A DNA stretch of 64,000 nucleotides from Sphaerisporangium aureirubrum (GCF_042658925.1 NZ_JBHSRF010000014.1:62001-126000), one strand, 5' to 3'. Positions 50,391 to 60,319 are shown, counted from the stretch's first letter. Program-made: numbers and translations. The notes: a model not told the origin generated them from the sequence alone.

Positions 50391-51326
50391 TCAGACCCCT
50401 TCCTGCTGGCTGGCGCCGGCGTTGGCGGCGCCGCCGCCGACTCGGCGCAGCAACAGCGCCACCGCGAGACCGACGAGGACGAGGATCAGGGCGATCGCGC
50501 TGGCCGGGCCCATGAGGCTGGCCTGCCATCCCCGTTTCCACATGTCCACGGCGAGCACCCGGGTCGCGTCCGCCGGGCCGCCCGCGGTCAGCACGAAGAT
50601 CAGGTCGAAGAAGGTCAGCGATCCGGCGATCATGAGGGTCGAGGACGTGATGATGGTGTACTTGAGCTGCGGCAGCGTGATGCTGAAGAACCGGCGTATC
50701 CGCCCCGCGCCGTCCATCTCGGCGGCCTCGAACATCGAGCGCGGGATCTGCCGGACCCCGCCCTGGTAGATGAGCGAGTGGAACGGGATGAACTGCCAGG
50801 ACACCACGAAGATGACGACGCCGAACGCGAGAACGGGGTCGCCCAGCCAGTCCTGCACGAGGAACGGGATGTTGAGCCCGGCGCCGAGCCCGAAGTTCGG
50901 GTCCAGCAGCGCCTTGTAGGTGATGGCGATGGCGGCCGAGCTGAGCAGCAGAGGGATGAAGTACAGCACCGAGAGCACGGCCCGGTAGCGCTGGGCGCCG
51001 GCCAGGAACACGCCGAGCAGGATGCTCGCGGGAGTCTGCACCACCCATGACAGGGCGATCACCAGGAACGTCACCCAGAGGGCGTGCGGGAGGCCCGGGT
51101 CGGCGAGGACGGCGCTCCAGCTGGTGAAGCCGGAGAACGTGATGTCGCCGATGCCGTCCCACGTGGCGAAGCTGAGCGCCAGTACGCCGAACAGCGGGAT
51201 GACGCCGAACCCGATGAAGAACAGGAGCGCCGGCACGGCCAGCCACGCGAGGCCGACGCTGCGACGGCCTCGCGTGGTGGCCGCCGGCGCCCTCCGCGTG
51301 GCGGAGGGCGCGAGCGTTGTGCTCAC
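50391..51326 (-). CDS. Carbohydrate ABC transporter permease (MalF type)
   Basis: 311 residues, six membrane segments, EAA loop SMFEAAEMDGAGRIRRFFSITLPQLK. The GTG start overlaps the stop of the binding-protein gene (GTGA). It ends four bases before the MalG-type gene. Confidence 0.93.
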   Translation of the reverse strand: MSTTLAPSATRRAPAATTRGRRSVGLAWLAVPALLFFIGFGVIPLFGVLALSFATWDGIGDITFSGFTSWSAVLADPGLPHALWVTFLVIALSWVVQTPASILLGVFLAGAQRYRAVLSVLYFIPLLLSSAAIAITYKALLDPNFGLGAGLNIPFLVQDWLGDPVLAFGVVIFVVSWQFIPFHSLIYQGGVRQIPRSMFEAAEMDGAGRIRRFFSITLPQLKYTIITSSTLMIAGSLTFFDLIFVLTAGGPADATRVLAVDMWKRGWQASLMGPASAIALILVLVGLAVALLLRRVGGGAANAGASQQEGV

Positions 51327-52672
51327 TTGCCGATGACCGCGTTCATGTTGTCGGCGAACTGTTGCGGAGAGATCGACAGCTGGAACAGCTTGGAGATGTT
51401 GTCGAGGAGCACCTCGGCCGCCGTCGGGCTGAGGGCCTGGTCCCACGACTGGGCGAACGTCTTGGCGTTGCTGGCGATGCCGTAGAGGAACTGCTGCCAC
51501 GCCGCGTCCTTCACGGTGGCGTAGGAGCTCTCGACACCCTTGACGATCGGCACCGAGCCGGTGTCGATCCACTCCTTGGTCTCGGCCTGGTCGAGGATGG
51601 CGGTGGCGAAGTACTTCTTGGCGATCTCCTTGGCCTCCGGGGTGGCCTTGGAGGAGATGGAGAGGTACTGGCCGGGGTTGCCGACGGTGTTGCTCGGGTC
51701 GCCCTTGCCGCCGTCGACCGGCGGGAAGTTCATGTACCCGAGGTGGCCGCCGGAGACGAAGTCGCCGCCGTCCTGCGCCATGCCGCCGTAGGTCCAGCTG
51801 CCGTGCACCATCATGGCCGCCTTGCCGGTGTACAGCAGCGCCTGGTCGGCGTTGGAGTCGGCGGTGATGGAGGAGAAGCCCTTGATGAAGCCGTTGGCCT
51901 TGACGAGCTCCTGCACCTTGGTGAGGCCGTCGATGGAGGCGGGGTTGGACCAGGCGTTCTTCTCGCCGTCGAACACGGCCTGGAACACCTCGGGGCCGCC
52001 GATGCGGTCGAACAGGAACTCCAGCCACATCATGTTGGTCCAGCGCGACTGACCGCCGAGCGAGAACGGCGCGATGCCCTTGGCGTTGAACTTGGGCACC
52101 AGGTCCATGATGTCGCCCCACGACTGCGGCGGCTCGGCCCCGATCTTCTCGAAGGCCCGCTTGTCGTAGTAGAAGATGATCGGCTGGACGGCCTCGCACG
52201 GCATGGCGTAGATCTTGCCGTCGATGGTCGCGGCGCCGAACGCCGAGTCGAACAGGCGGTCCTTGACCGCGGGGTTCGAGTCGAACCACGAGGTGAGGTC
52301 CTCGACCTGGTTGGCCTGCACGTAGCTGCGCAGCGTGCCGCCGCCCCAGCCGAAGATGATGGTGGGGGCCTGGCCCGCGCCGATCGCCGTCTTGATCTTC
52401 GTCTTGTAGGCGTCGTTCTGGAAGGTCGTCGCCGCGATCTTCGTGTTGGGGTTCGCCGTGTTGAACCGCTTCAGGGTGTTGCCGCGGATGCCTTCCTGCG
52501 GCTGACCCGTGATGTACCAGTAGGTGGCCTTGGCGCCGGCGCTGCCGCCGGTGCCGCTGCTGGCGCCACCGGTGCTCGGGCCGGAGGTGCCGCACGCGGC
52601 GAGCGCGGCTCCCAGTGGGACACCCATGGATAGGGCGAGGAAGTTGCGGCGAGAGGTTGTCCTGGGCTCCAC
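51323..52672 (-). CDS. Sugar-binding lipoprotein of the ABC transporter (Tat signal)
   Basis: 449 residues. SRRNFLALSMGVPLGAALAACG contains a twin-arginine motif and a lipobox. The rest is a family 1 extracellular solute-binding protein (YITGQPQEG, YAMPCEAVQPIIFYYDK, NTVGNPGQYLSISSKA). Likely binds xylo- or cello-oligosaccharides given the adjacent GH3 glycosidase. Start GTG 52672 with GGAGA upstream. Confidence 0.92.
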   Translation of the reverse strand: MEPRTTSRRNFLALSMGVPLGAALAACGTSGPSTGGASSGTGGSAGAKATYWYITGQPQEGIRGNTLKRFNTANPNTKIAATTFQNDAYKTKIKTAIGAGQAPTIIFGWGGGTLRSYVQANQVEDLTSWFDSNPAVKDRLFDSAFGAATIDGKIYAMPCEAVQPIIFYYDKRAFEKIGAEPPQSWGDIMDLVPKFNAKGIAPFSLGGQSRWTNMMWLEFLFDRIGGPEVFQAVFDGEKNAWSNPASIDGLTKVQELVKANGFIKGFSSITADSNADQALLYTGKAAMMVHGSWTYGGMAQDGGDFVSGGHLGYMNFPPVDGGKGDPSNTVGNPGQYLSISSKATPEAKEIAKKYFATAILDQAETKEWIDTGSVPIVKGVESSYATVKDAAWQQFLYGIASNAKTFAQSWDQALSPTAAEVLLDNISKLFQLSISPQQFADNMNAVIGK

Positions 52673-52784
52673 GCTTATCTCCGTACTCCAAATGCCGGGG
52701 GCTGGCCGCGGCTCGATCACGGTGGCCGGCGGTCCAGGGCCAAGTACCCGATGCCGCTGTCCGGTCCTCCCTGAGTTGGTTTGT

Positions 52785-52975
52785 CGAAACATTTGCGACA
52801 TGACCGCGCGGCACGCAATCTAGGTTTCGGCAGTTGGCGTGTCAAGGCCTATGAGCCCTCCTGCGCCGGGCGCGCCCGATGTGCAGGTAGGGGTACTTTT
52901 GCACAGACCCCCGGACACTCTTGTGATGGAGAGAAGGTCGCGCTCGGGTCGCTCAACGGCACCGAAATGTTTCGG
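52785..52975. promoter_or_regulatory. Two CGAAA-N2-TTT-type operators
   Basis: CGAAACATTTGCG (52785-52797) lies upstream of the ABC operon, inside a wider TGTCG...CGACA repeat, and CCGAAATGTTTCGG (52962-52975) lies upstream of the GH3 gene. Such CGAAA/TTTCG sites are typical of LacI-family sugar regulators in actinobacteria. No regulator gene is adjacent. Confidence 0.62.
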
Positions 52976-53014
52976 AAATCGTGGCTGGGACGTTCACGTA
53001 AGGAGTGCAGCAAG

Positions 53015-55444
53015 ATGACGGCTCTAGATCGGACACCCGCGGCGGACGGGATCCTCCGCCCGTGGCAGGACCCGGCCCTACCCGTGGCCGACAGGGTCGA
53101 AGCACTCCTTGAGGAGATGACCCTTGAGGAGAAGGTCGCCCAGCTCGGCAGCCGGTGGGTCGGCAACGACATGCAGTCCGCCGAGTCCGGCCAGGTCGAA
53201 GACCCCGCCGGCCCCGACGAGGAGGACCCGGGCGCGCTGAACGTCGCCCCGATGCAGGACGTCTTCGCGGCCTCGGGTACGGTGCCTTTCGAGGAGTCGA
53301 TCCGTCACGGGCTCGGCCACCTGACCCGGGTCTTCGGCAGCGTGCCGCTGACCGCGGCCGAGGGCGCGGCCGAGGTGGTGCGGTTGCAGCGTCAGGTCGT
53401 CGAGGCGTCCCGGCTCGGCATCCCCGCGCTGGTGCACGAGGAGTGCCTGACCGGTTTCACCACGTACGGCGCGACCGTCTACCCCGCCGCCATCGCCTGG
53501 GGCGCGACGTTCGACCCCGAGCTGGTGGAGCGCATGGCCGCCGCCATCGGGCGTGACATGCGCGCCGTCGGGGCGCACCAGGGCCTGTCCCCGGTGCTGG
53601 ACGTCGTGCGCGACTACCGCTGGGGCCGGGTCGAGGAGACCATGGGCGAGGATCCCTATCTCGTCTCCATGCTCGGCTCGGCGTACGTGCACGGCCTGGA
53701 GAGCGCCGGGGTCGTCGCGACCCTCAAGCACTTCGCCGGGTACTCCGCCTCCCGCGCGGCCCGCAACCACGGCCCCGTCCCGATGGGCCGCCGCGAGCTG
53801 ATCGACATGATCCTGCCGCCGTTCGAGACGGCCGTCGTGCTGGGCGGCACCCGCTCGGTGATGAACTCCTACTCCGACGTGGACGGCGTCCCGGCCGTGG
53901 CCGACTCCTGGCTGCTGACCGAGGTGCTGCGCGGCGAGTGGGGCTTCACCGGGACCGTCGTGTCCGACTACTGGGCCGTCCCGTTCCTCGCGACGATGCA
54001 CGGGGTCGCCCGGGACACCGACGACGCCGGCGTCCAGGCGCTCGCCGCGGGGGTCGACGTCGAGCTGCCCGACACCCTCGGCTTCGGCCCGCACCTGGTC
54101 GAGCGGGTGCGCGCGGGGGAGGTGCCCGAGTCCCTGGTGGACCGCGCGGCGCGCCGCCTGCTCGCCCAGAAGGTGGAGCTCGGCCTGCTCGACCCGGACT
54201 GGACGCCCGAGGGCTCGGTGGCCGAGGCCGGCGGCACGGACCTGAACTCGCCGTCCAACCGCGCCCTGGCCCGCGAGATGGCCGAGCGCTCGGTCATCCT
54301 GCTCGACGCGGGCACCGCGCTGCCGCTGCTCGGGGAGGGCCGGGAGGCGCCGCGCCGCGTCGCCGTCGTCGGGCCGGTCGCCGACGACCCGCGCACCCTG
54401 ATGGGGTGCTACGCCTTCCCCAACCACGTGCTGCCCCGCTACCCCGACCTCGGGCTCGGCGTGGACGCGCCCAGCGTGCTCGCCGCGCTGCGGGCGGAGC
54501 TGCCCGACTCCGAGATCACCTACGCGAAGGGCTGCGACGTCCGCGAGCACGACCGCTCGGGCTTCGCTGCCGCCGCGGACGCCGCCCGCGCGGCCGACCT
54601 GTGCGTGGCCGTCGTGGGCGACCTCGCGGGGCTGTTCGGCCACGGCACCTCGGGTGAGGGCTGCGACGCCGACGATCTTCGCCTGCCGGGGGTACAGGCG
54701 GAGCTGCTGGCCGAGCTCGCGGCCACCGGCACTCCGGTCGTCGTGGTGGTCGTCTCCGGCCGCCCGTACGCGCTCGGCGAGGCGCACGCCTCGGCCGCCG
54801 GGCTCGTCCAGGCGTTCATGCCGGGCCAGGAGGGCGCGTCGGCGGTGGCGGGCGTGCTGTCCGGGCGGGTGCAGCCCGGGGGCAGGCTGCCCGTGCAGAT
54901 TCCGCGCGGGCCGGGCGGCCAGCCGGGCACCTACCTTCAGCCGCCGCTCGGGGCCAACAGCCACGGCATCAGCAACCTCGACCCGACCCCGCTGTTCCCG
55001 TTCGGCTACGGCACCTCCTACACCACCTTCGAGGTCGGCGATCTGCGGATCAGCGACACCGAAGTCCCGACCGACGGCGAGTTCACCGTGACGGTCACGG
55101 TGCGCAACACCGGCGCCCGCGCCGGGGACGAGGTCGTCCAGCTGTACCTGCACGACGTGCTCGCCCAGGTCACCCGGCCGGTGCGGCAGCTCACCGGCTT
55201 CGCCCGGGTCCACCTGGAGCCGGGGGAGGGCAAGGACGTGCGCTTCCAGGTGCACACCGACCGCACGGCCTTCGCCGGCCGGGACCTGCGGCGCGTCGTC
55301 GAGCCCGGGGACGTCGAGGTGCTCGTCGGCACCTCGGCGACCGATCTGCCCTGCCGCGGCACCGTACGGCTGACCGGCCCGCTGCGCGAGGCGGGACACG
55401 ACCGTCGGCTCAGCACTCCCGTGGAGGTGAGCGCCGCCGGGTGA
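53015..55444 (+). CDS. Glycoside hydrolase family 3 beta-glycosidase
   Basis: 809 residues. The N-terminal TIM-barrel region has SPVLDVVRDYRWGRVEETMGEDPY, LKHFAGYS and the nucleophile Asp at about residue 318 in VVSDYWAV. The C-terminal region has the (alpha/beta)6 sandwich and a fibronectin-III-like domain (VTVRNTGARAGDEVVQLYLHD). It would hydrolyse beta-linked xylo- or gluco-oligosaccharides inside the cell (no signal peptide). ATG 53015 has AAGGAG. Divergent from the sugar ABC operon; a shared pair of operators lies between. Confidence 0.93.
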   Translation: MTALDRTPAADGILRPWQDPALPVADRVEALLEEMTLEEKVAQLGSRWVGNDMQSAESGQVEDPAGPDEEDPGALNVAPMQDVFAASGTVPFEESIRHGLGHLTRVFGSVPLTAAEGAAEVVRLQRQVVEASRLGIPALVHEECLTGFTTYGATVYPAAIAWGATFDPELVERMAAAIGRDMRAVGAHQGLSPVLDVVRDYRWGRVEETMGEDPYLVSMLGSAYVHGLESAGVVATLKHFAGYSASRAARNHGPVPMGRRELIDMILPPFETAVVLGGTRSVMNSYSDVDGVPAVADSWLLTEVLRGEWGFTGTVVSDYWAVPFLATMHGVARDTDDAGVQALAAGVDVELPDTLGFGPHLVERVRAGEVPESLVDRAARRLLAQKVELGLLDPDWTPEGSVAEAGGTDLNSPSNRALAREMAERSVILLDAGTALPLLGEGREAPRRVAVVGPVADDPRTLMGCYAFPNHVLPRYPDLGLGVDAPSVLAALRAELPDSEITYAKGCDVREHDRSGFAAAADAARAADLCVAVVGDLAGLFGHGTSGEGCDADDLRLPGVQAELLAELAATGTPVVVVVVSGRPYALGEAHASAAGLVQAFMPGQEGASAVAGVLSGRVQPGGRLPVQIPRGPGGQPGTYLQPPLGANSHGISNLDPTPLFPFGYGTSYTTFEVGDLRISDTEVPTDGEFTVTVTVRNTGARAGDEVVQLYLHDVLAQVTRPVRQLTGFARVHLEPGEGKDVRFQVHTDRTAFAGRDLRRVVEPGDVEVLVGTSATDLPCRGTVRLTGPLREAGHDRRLSTPVEVSAAG

Positions 55445-55454
55445 ATTGCCCGTG

Positions 55455-55492
55455 AAAAAGCCCGGCCGCCGTTATCGGCGGCCGGGCTTTTT
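55455..55492. terminator. Rho-independent terminator after GH3
   Basis: AAAAAGCCCGGCCGCCG-TTAT-CGGCGGCCGGGCTTTTT: a 17-bp perfect stem with A- and U-tracts on both sides. It can work in both directions. Confidence 0.95.
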
Positions 55493-55862
55493 GCGTGTTA
55501 TGGGCACTGTGCGCTCTGTGGGCTCTTTGGGAAGCACTTCCGGGGAGCGCCCGGCGTTCCACCGTGCCGCTAATCGGCGGGGCCGGGACGTCCTCTCAGG
55601 CGGCGATACTCTTCCGAAACCGTCACTCCCGTAGAACGGTCTCCAAGCGGAGATTCCGCGTGGATGGAGACGCGATGCGAGAAAAAGCGCCAGAACGGCG
55701 CTCGGGAATTCAGGCGGTGACCGGCGATCGCCGAGCCGTTTCCCGATGTGCCCTCCGTGTCCCCCGCGCCGTCCGCGAAACGACCTGTTCCACCGAATTG
55801 AAGCCGGAGACGCGGCCCGCGTGAGTTCCGCGCCCAGGAGCGAACTGACCAGGAGGTGCTGA
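55493..55862. other. Intergenic stretch without a supported gene
   Basis: 370 bases between the GH3 terminator and the HlyD-like gene. I see no convincing ORF or repeat. It should hold the promoter of the exporter operon. Confidence 0.5.
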
Positions 55863-57026
55863 GTGATGTCCACCATTCCCACTCAGGTGAGAGAAGAACA
55901 GACGAACCGTGACGTGCCGCGACCGCCGCGGATACGGCGCCGGCGCCGGGGCCGTGCCGTCGTCGGCGGGCTTGTCCTCGTGGTGGTGGCCGCCGGCGGC
56001 GGCTTCGTGGCGAGCACCATGGCCGGTGGCGGCGGTGACAAGACCGGCACGGGCGAGAGCACCAACACCGCCCCCACGGCGCTGGCGGCCGTTGAGCAGA
56101 AGAAGCTGACCGCGCAGACACGGGTGAACGGCACCCTCGGCTACGCGGGCCTGTACGAGGTGGTCAACCGCGCCAGCGGGACGATCACCAGGTTGCCGGC
56201 CGTCGGGCAGGTGATCGGGCAGGGCCGGGTGCTGTACCGGGTGGACGGCAAGCCCGTCATCCTTTTGCGCGGCGCGGCCGTCCCGGCGTACCGGTCGCTG
56301 TGGCGCACCATGAAGGGCGCGGACGTGCGGCAGCTCAACGCGGCGCTGGTCGCGCTCGGCTACGCGGACAAGGACGACCTGGACCCGAAGTCGCAGTACT
56401 TCGGCTGGTCCACCTACTACGCGATGCTGAAGCTGCAGAAGAAGTTCGGCCTGAGCAGGACCGGCGGCCTGGAGCTCGGCCAGGCGGTGTTCCTGCCCGC
56501 CAAGCAGATCAGGGTCACCAAGGTGAACGCCTCCTACGGCGCCACCGCGCCGTCCGGTCCGATCATGGAGGCCAGCTCGACCGACCGGCACGTGACCGTC
56601 GCGCTGGAGACCTCGCAGGTCAGCGGGATCAAGGTGGGGGACAAGGTGACGGTGACGTTGCCGACCCTCAAGGAGACCCCCGGCCGGGTCGCCTCCATCG
56701 GCACGGTGGCCAAGAAGGCGACCTCGGGCTCGCCCACCGTCGACGTCCGCATCAAGCTGTCGCGGCCGCGCGACACCGGGCGCCTGGACCAGGCCCCGGT
56801 GCAGGTGGCCATCGTCAGCGCCAGCGCCGACGACGTCCTCGCTGTGCCGGTGAACGCGCTGCTGGCCCTGGCCGGCGGCGGGTACGCGATCGAGGTCGTG
56901 CAGCCCGACAACACCCACAAGCTGTACCCGGTGACGCTCGGGCTGTTCGACGACAGCGCGGGCATGGTCGAGATCGAGGGCGCGGGCGTGACCGCGGGGC
57001 AGAAGATCGTGGTGCCCGCGGCATGA
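55863..57026 (+). CDS. HlyD/RND-type membrane-fusion protein with peptidoglycan-binding domain
   Basis: 387 residues from GTG 55863 (AGGAGG six bases upstream). A basic N-terminus, one membrane segment (VVGGLVLVVVAAGGGFVAST), then HlyD-like barrels with a peptidoglycan-binding domain inserted at about residues 145-205 (MKGADVRQLNAALVALGYAD, KKFGLSRTGGLELGQAVFLP). Such proteins bridge MacB-like exporters to the cell wall. Its stop overlaps the ATPase start (ATGA). Confidence 0.9.
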   Translation: MMSTIPTQVREEQTNRDVPRPPRIRRRRRGRAVVGGLVLVVVAAGGGFVASTMAGGGGDKTGTGESTNTAPTALAAVEQKKLTAQTRVNGTLGYAGLYEVVNRASGTITRLPAVGQVIGQGRVLYRVDGKPVILLRGAAVPAYRSLWRTMKGADVRQLNAALVALGYADKDDLDPKSQYFGWSTYYAMLKLQKKFGLSRTGGLELGQAVFLPAKQIRVTKVNASYGATAPSGPIMEASSTDRHVTVALETSQVSGIKVGDKVTVTLPTLKETPGRVASIGTVAKKATSGSPTVDVRIKLSRPRDTGRLDQAPVQVAIVSASADDVLAVPVNALLALAGGGYAIEVVQPDNTHKLYPVTLGLFDDSAGMVEIEGAGVTAGQKIVVPAA

Positions 57027-57826
57027 GCGGGGACGTGCAGACGATGGGACACGTCCAGGCCGCCGGGCCGCCGGACACGCGCGAGCGTGTCCTGGAACTG
57101 GAGCACGTGTGGAAGGTCTACCCGGGCGCGACACCGGTCAAGGCGCTGAACGACGTCAGCTTCACCATCCGCCGCGGCGAGCTGGTGGCGATCGTGGGGC
57201 CGTCGGGTTCCGGCAAGTCGACCCTGCTGCACGTGATGGGCACCCTGGACCGGCCCACCAAGGGCAGCGTGCGCATCGTGGAGTCCGACGTCGCGCTGAT
57301 GTCGGACCGTGAGCTGGCCGAGCTGCGGGCCAGCCGCATCGGCTTCGTGTTCCAGCAGTTCTTCCTGGCCGAGTACAACAGCGCGCTGGAGAACGTCGCC
57401 GACGGGCTGCTGTACTCGGGGATCAGCCGCGCCGACCGCCGCGAGGCGGCGGCCGAGGCACTGACGAAGGTGGGCCTGTCCCACCGGATGGACCACCGCC
57501 CGCCCCAGCTGTCGGGCGGCGAACGGCAGCGGGTGGCGATCGCCCGCGCCCTGATCGGCTCGCCGGACATCGTGCTGGCGGACGAGCCGACCGGAAACCT
57601 GGACAGCAACTCGGCCGCCGCCATCTTCGCCCTGCTCAGGGAGCTGCACAACGGCGGCGCGACCATCATCGTCATCACCCACGACCGGGAGCTGGCCGCG
57701 CGGCTGCCCCGCCGCATCGAGGTGCTCGACGGCAAGGTCGTCACCGACGTCGCCCAGGACACCGCGGGGCTGCTCGACCCCGAGGTTGCGCCCGGCTGGG
57801 CGGCCGACATGAGGGAGCACCGATGA
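57023..57826 (+). CDS. MacB/LolD-type ABC exporter ATPase
   Basis: 267 residues. Walker A GPSGSGKST, Q-loop FVFQQFFL, signature LSGGERQRVAIARAL, Walker B IVLADEPTGNLD and the H-loop ITHDRE. It forms a MacAB-like export complex with the HlyD-like protein and permease. Its stop overlaps the permease start. Confidence 0.95.
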   Translation: MSGDVQTMGHVQAAGPPDTRERVLELEHVWKVYPGATPVKALNDVSFTIRRGELVAIVGPSGSGKSTLLHVMGTLDRPTKGSVRIVESDVALMSDRELAELRASRIGFVFQQFFLAEYNSALENVADGLLYSGISRADRREAAAEALTKVGLSHRMDHRPPQLSGGERQRVAIARALIGSPDIVLADEPTGNLDSNSAAAIFALLRELHNGGATIIVITHDRELAARLPRRIEVLDGKVVTDVAQDTAGLLDPEVAPGWAADMREHR

Positions 57827-59025
57827 GCGGCACCATGACGATGACGTACCGGCTCCGGCCGTCCGACCTGGCCCGGGTGGCCAGCGTCGGGCTGCGCAGC
57901 CGCCGGATGCGCGCCGCGCTGTCCGCGCTCGGCATCGCCATCGGCGTGGCGGCCATGGTGGCGGTGCTGGGCCTGTCCGCGTCGTCGCAGGCGGGCCTGC
58001 TCGCCGAGATCGACCGGCTGGGCACCAACCTGCTGACCGTCTCCAAGGGCACCACGCTGTTCGGCGACACCGCGGAGCTGCCCAAGGAGGCCCCCGGGAT
58101 GATCTCCCGGATCGGCCCGGTGACGGAGGTGCAGTCGACCGGCTCCACCAAGGCCAGGGTGTACCGCAGCCCGCTGATCCCGGCGATCAACACCAACGGA
58201 CTTACCGTGGCGGCGAGCAGCCTCGGCCTCCCCGCCGCGGTGAGCACCAGCGTCGCGCGCGGCAGGTTCCTGGACGCCGCCACGGCGGGGCAGCCGGTCG
58301 TCGTGCTCGGCTCGGCGGCGGCCCGGCGGCTCGGTATCGACCGCATCTTCCCCGGGCAGCGGCTCTGGGTCGGCGGCCAGTGGTTCTACGTCAACGGGAT
58401 CCTGCGGCCGGCCGCGCTGGCCCCCGAGATCGACAACTCCGTGCTGGTCGGCTACGCGGCGGCGGAGAAGTACCTGGGGTTCAACGGCCACCCGTCCGTC
58501 GTGTACGTCCGCTCCGACACCGAGCAGGTCGGCGCGGTGCACGGGGTGCTGGCGGCCACCGCGAACCCGCGCAACCCCAACCAGGTCACGGTGAGCCAGC
58601 CGTCGGCCGCGCTGGTGGCGCGGGCCGCGGCCCAGTCGGCGCTGAACGGCCTGTTCCTCGGCCTCGGCGCGGTGGCGCTGCTGGTCGGCGGGATCGGCGT
58701 GGCCAACACGATGATCATCTCGGTGCTGGAGCGCCGCTCGGAGATCGGGCTGCGCCGGGCGCTCGGCGCGACCAAGGGGCACATCCGCATCCAGTTCCTG
58801 TCCGAGGCGGTCCTGCTGTCGTGCGTCGGCGGCGTGCTCGGGGTGGTCATCGGGGCGGCGGCCACCGCCGTGTACGCCACGGTGAAGGGCTGGGCGATCG
58901 TGGTCCCGGGCCTGGCCTGGGGCGGGGGACTGGTCGTGGCCATCCTGATCGGGGCGATCGCCGGGCTGCTGCCCGCGATCCGCGCCGCGCGGATGGCGCC
59001 GACCGAGGCCCTGCGCACCGTCTGA
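57823..59025 (+). CDS. MacB/FtsX-family ABC permease
   Basis: 400 residues. Four membrane segments with a large extracellular loop between the first and second. The C-terminal region contains GGIGVANTMIISVLERRSEIGLRRALGATKGHI, the FtsX signature. With the ATPase and adaptor it would export a peptide, lipid or antibiotic. It precedes a SARP regulator, so it could serve the biosynthetic region to the right. Confidence 0.93.
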   Translation: MSGTMTMTYRLRPSDLARVASVGLRSRRMRAALSALGIAIGVAAMVAVLGLSASSQAGLLAEIDRLGTNLLTVSKGTTLFGDTAELPKEAPGMISRIGPVTEVQSTGSTKARVYRSPLIPAINTNGLTVAASSLGLPAAVSTSVARGRFLDAATAGQPVVVLGSAAARRLGIDRIFPGQRLWVGGQWFYVNGILRPAALAPEIDNSVLVGYAAAEKYLGFNGHPSVVYVRSDTEQVGAVHGVLAATANPRNPNQVTVSQPSAALVARAAAQSALNGLFLGLGAVALLVGGIGVANTMIISVLERRSEIGLRRALGATKGHIRIQFLSEAVLLSCVGGVLGVVIGAAATAVYATVKGWAIVVPGLAWGGGLVVAILIGAIAGLLPAIRAARMAPTEALRTV

Positions 59026-59032
59026 CCCCGGT

Positions 59033-59063
59033 CCCGCGACCGGCTGCAGCGGCCGGTCGCGGG
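59033..59063 (+). terminator. Hairpin after the exporter operon
   Basis: CCCGCGACCGG-N9-CCGGTCGCGGG, perfect 11-base stem, eight bases after the permease stop. No U-tract. Confidence 0.65.
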
Positions 59064-59282
59064 AACCGGTGCGCACCGAACGGAAGTTCATCTATCTACG
59101 GGGGGCGGGTGGATGTCTCGGGACACGATCGTTCACGGGGTCGCGCGGAAGTCCGTGTCTGGATTACGGGCATGACCGGATGCGACAATCCGGGCCTCAG
59201 TAATGAGGATCACCGTTCACGCCCGGCGCCCCAGGAGGAGGCCCGGGCGCCTGCGTTCATACGTGAGAGGGGAACGGCCACC

Positions 59283-60041
59283 GTGTACTTTTATGTGCTT
59301 GGCAATCTTGAGGTGAGATTTTCGGCCCGGAGGATTCCGATCACCGCGCCGAAACAGAGGGTGGTCCTGGCGACGCTCCTGCTCGACGCCAACAACGAGG
59401 TGCCGAGTGACCATCTGATCCGCTACATCTGGGACGGACGGCCGCCGGCCGCCGCGCAGACCACCTTGCAGTCGTACGTGTACCGGCTCCGTCGGCTGCT
59501 GCGGCCCGTCCGGGGTGTGGAGTTGCAGACGGGTTCGGACGGCTACGTGCTGAGTGTTGACCCGGGTGCCGTCGATCTTGAGGTGTTCCGGCAGCGGGCC
59601 GCGGAGGCGCGCGAGCTCGCGAAGCATTCTTTGGGTACCGCCGTGGAAGCACTCAGAGGGGCGCTCGCGTTTTGGCGTGGAAACGCTCTCTCCGGAATTC
59701 CAGGTGAGTTGATCAGGCAGGAGGCCCGCTTCCTGGAGGGCGAGAGGATAGCGGTCTACGAAGAATTGTTCAACGCCGAAATCGAGCTGGGCAACCATCG
59801 CCAGATCATTCCTGAGTTGCAGAAACTCGTTTCGGCGAACCCGTTCCACGAGCTTTTACGAGCCCAGCTCATGCTGGTGCTCTACCGGTCCGGCAGGCAG
59901 GCGGACGCCCTGCACAACTACTCCGTTCTGCGGCGCAGGCTCCACGACGAGCTCGGCATCGAGCCCGGTCCCGATCTCCGTGAACTGCAAAAGGCCATCT
60001 TGGGACAGGTGCCGTCGACGAGGATCATGCTGCCGCATTAG
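59283..60041 (+). CDS. SARP-family (BTAD) pathway regulator
   Basis: 252 residues: an OmpR-type winged helix (APKQRVVLATLLLDANNEVP, TTLQSYVYRLRRLL) and a BTAD helical domain (AAEARELAKHSLG, ELGNHRQIIPELQKLVSANP, LMLVLYRSGRQADALHNYSV). SARPs activate antibiotic gene clusters by binding direct repeats near -35. It starts with GTG. A four-copy 11-bp direct repeat follows its stop codon immediately. Confidence 0.93.
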   Translation: MYFYVLGNLEVRFSARRIPITAPKQRVVLATLLLDANNEVPSDHLIRYIWDGRPPAAAQTTLQSYVYRLRRLLRPVRGVELQTGSDGYVLSVDPGAVDLEVFRQRAAEARELAKHSLGTAVEALRGALAFWRGNALSGIPGELIRQEARFLEGERIAVYEELFNAEIELGNHRQIIPELQKLVSANPFHELLRAQLMLVLYRSGRQADALHNYSVLRRRLHDELGIEPGPDLRELQKAILGQVPSTRIMLPH

Positions 60042-60085
60042 CTCCAGCGAGACTCCAGCGAAATGCCAGTGAGATGCCAGCTGAA
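60042..60085. promoter_or_regulatory. Four tandem 11-bp repeats, SARP-box-like
   Basis: CTCCAGCGAGA, CTCCAGCGAAA, TGCCAGTGAGA and TGCCAGCTGAA lie head-to-tail directly after the SARP stop codon. Direct repeats with 11-base period are the recognised geometry of SARP binding sites. They would control the StrR-like gene at 60320. Confidence 0.65.
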
Positions 60086-60319
60086 TGATTACGTTCCTCA
60101 CACGTCGTCCAAGTATCATCGCCCGAGTGTTGGCAGTCTCTTGGTGGCCCAGTCAAAACCTGGGGTTAGGAGAAGATGAATTTAGCAGCTCCACACCCTC
60201 GGGGCGGTCGATTGGGGAGTTCGTTGATAAGGGGAATGTTGCCGCCGGGATCATTGCGGCGGTGCGATCTGGGCCATCAGAACCATGAGGACCATGACAT
60301 ATGGGGGGGCAGGAGAACC

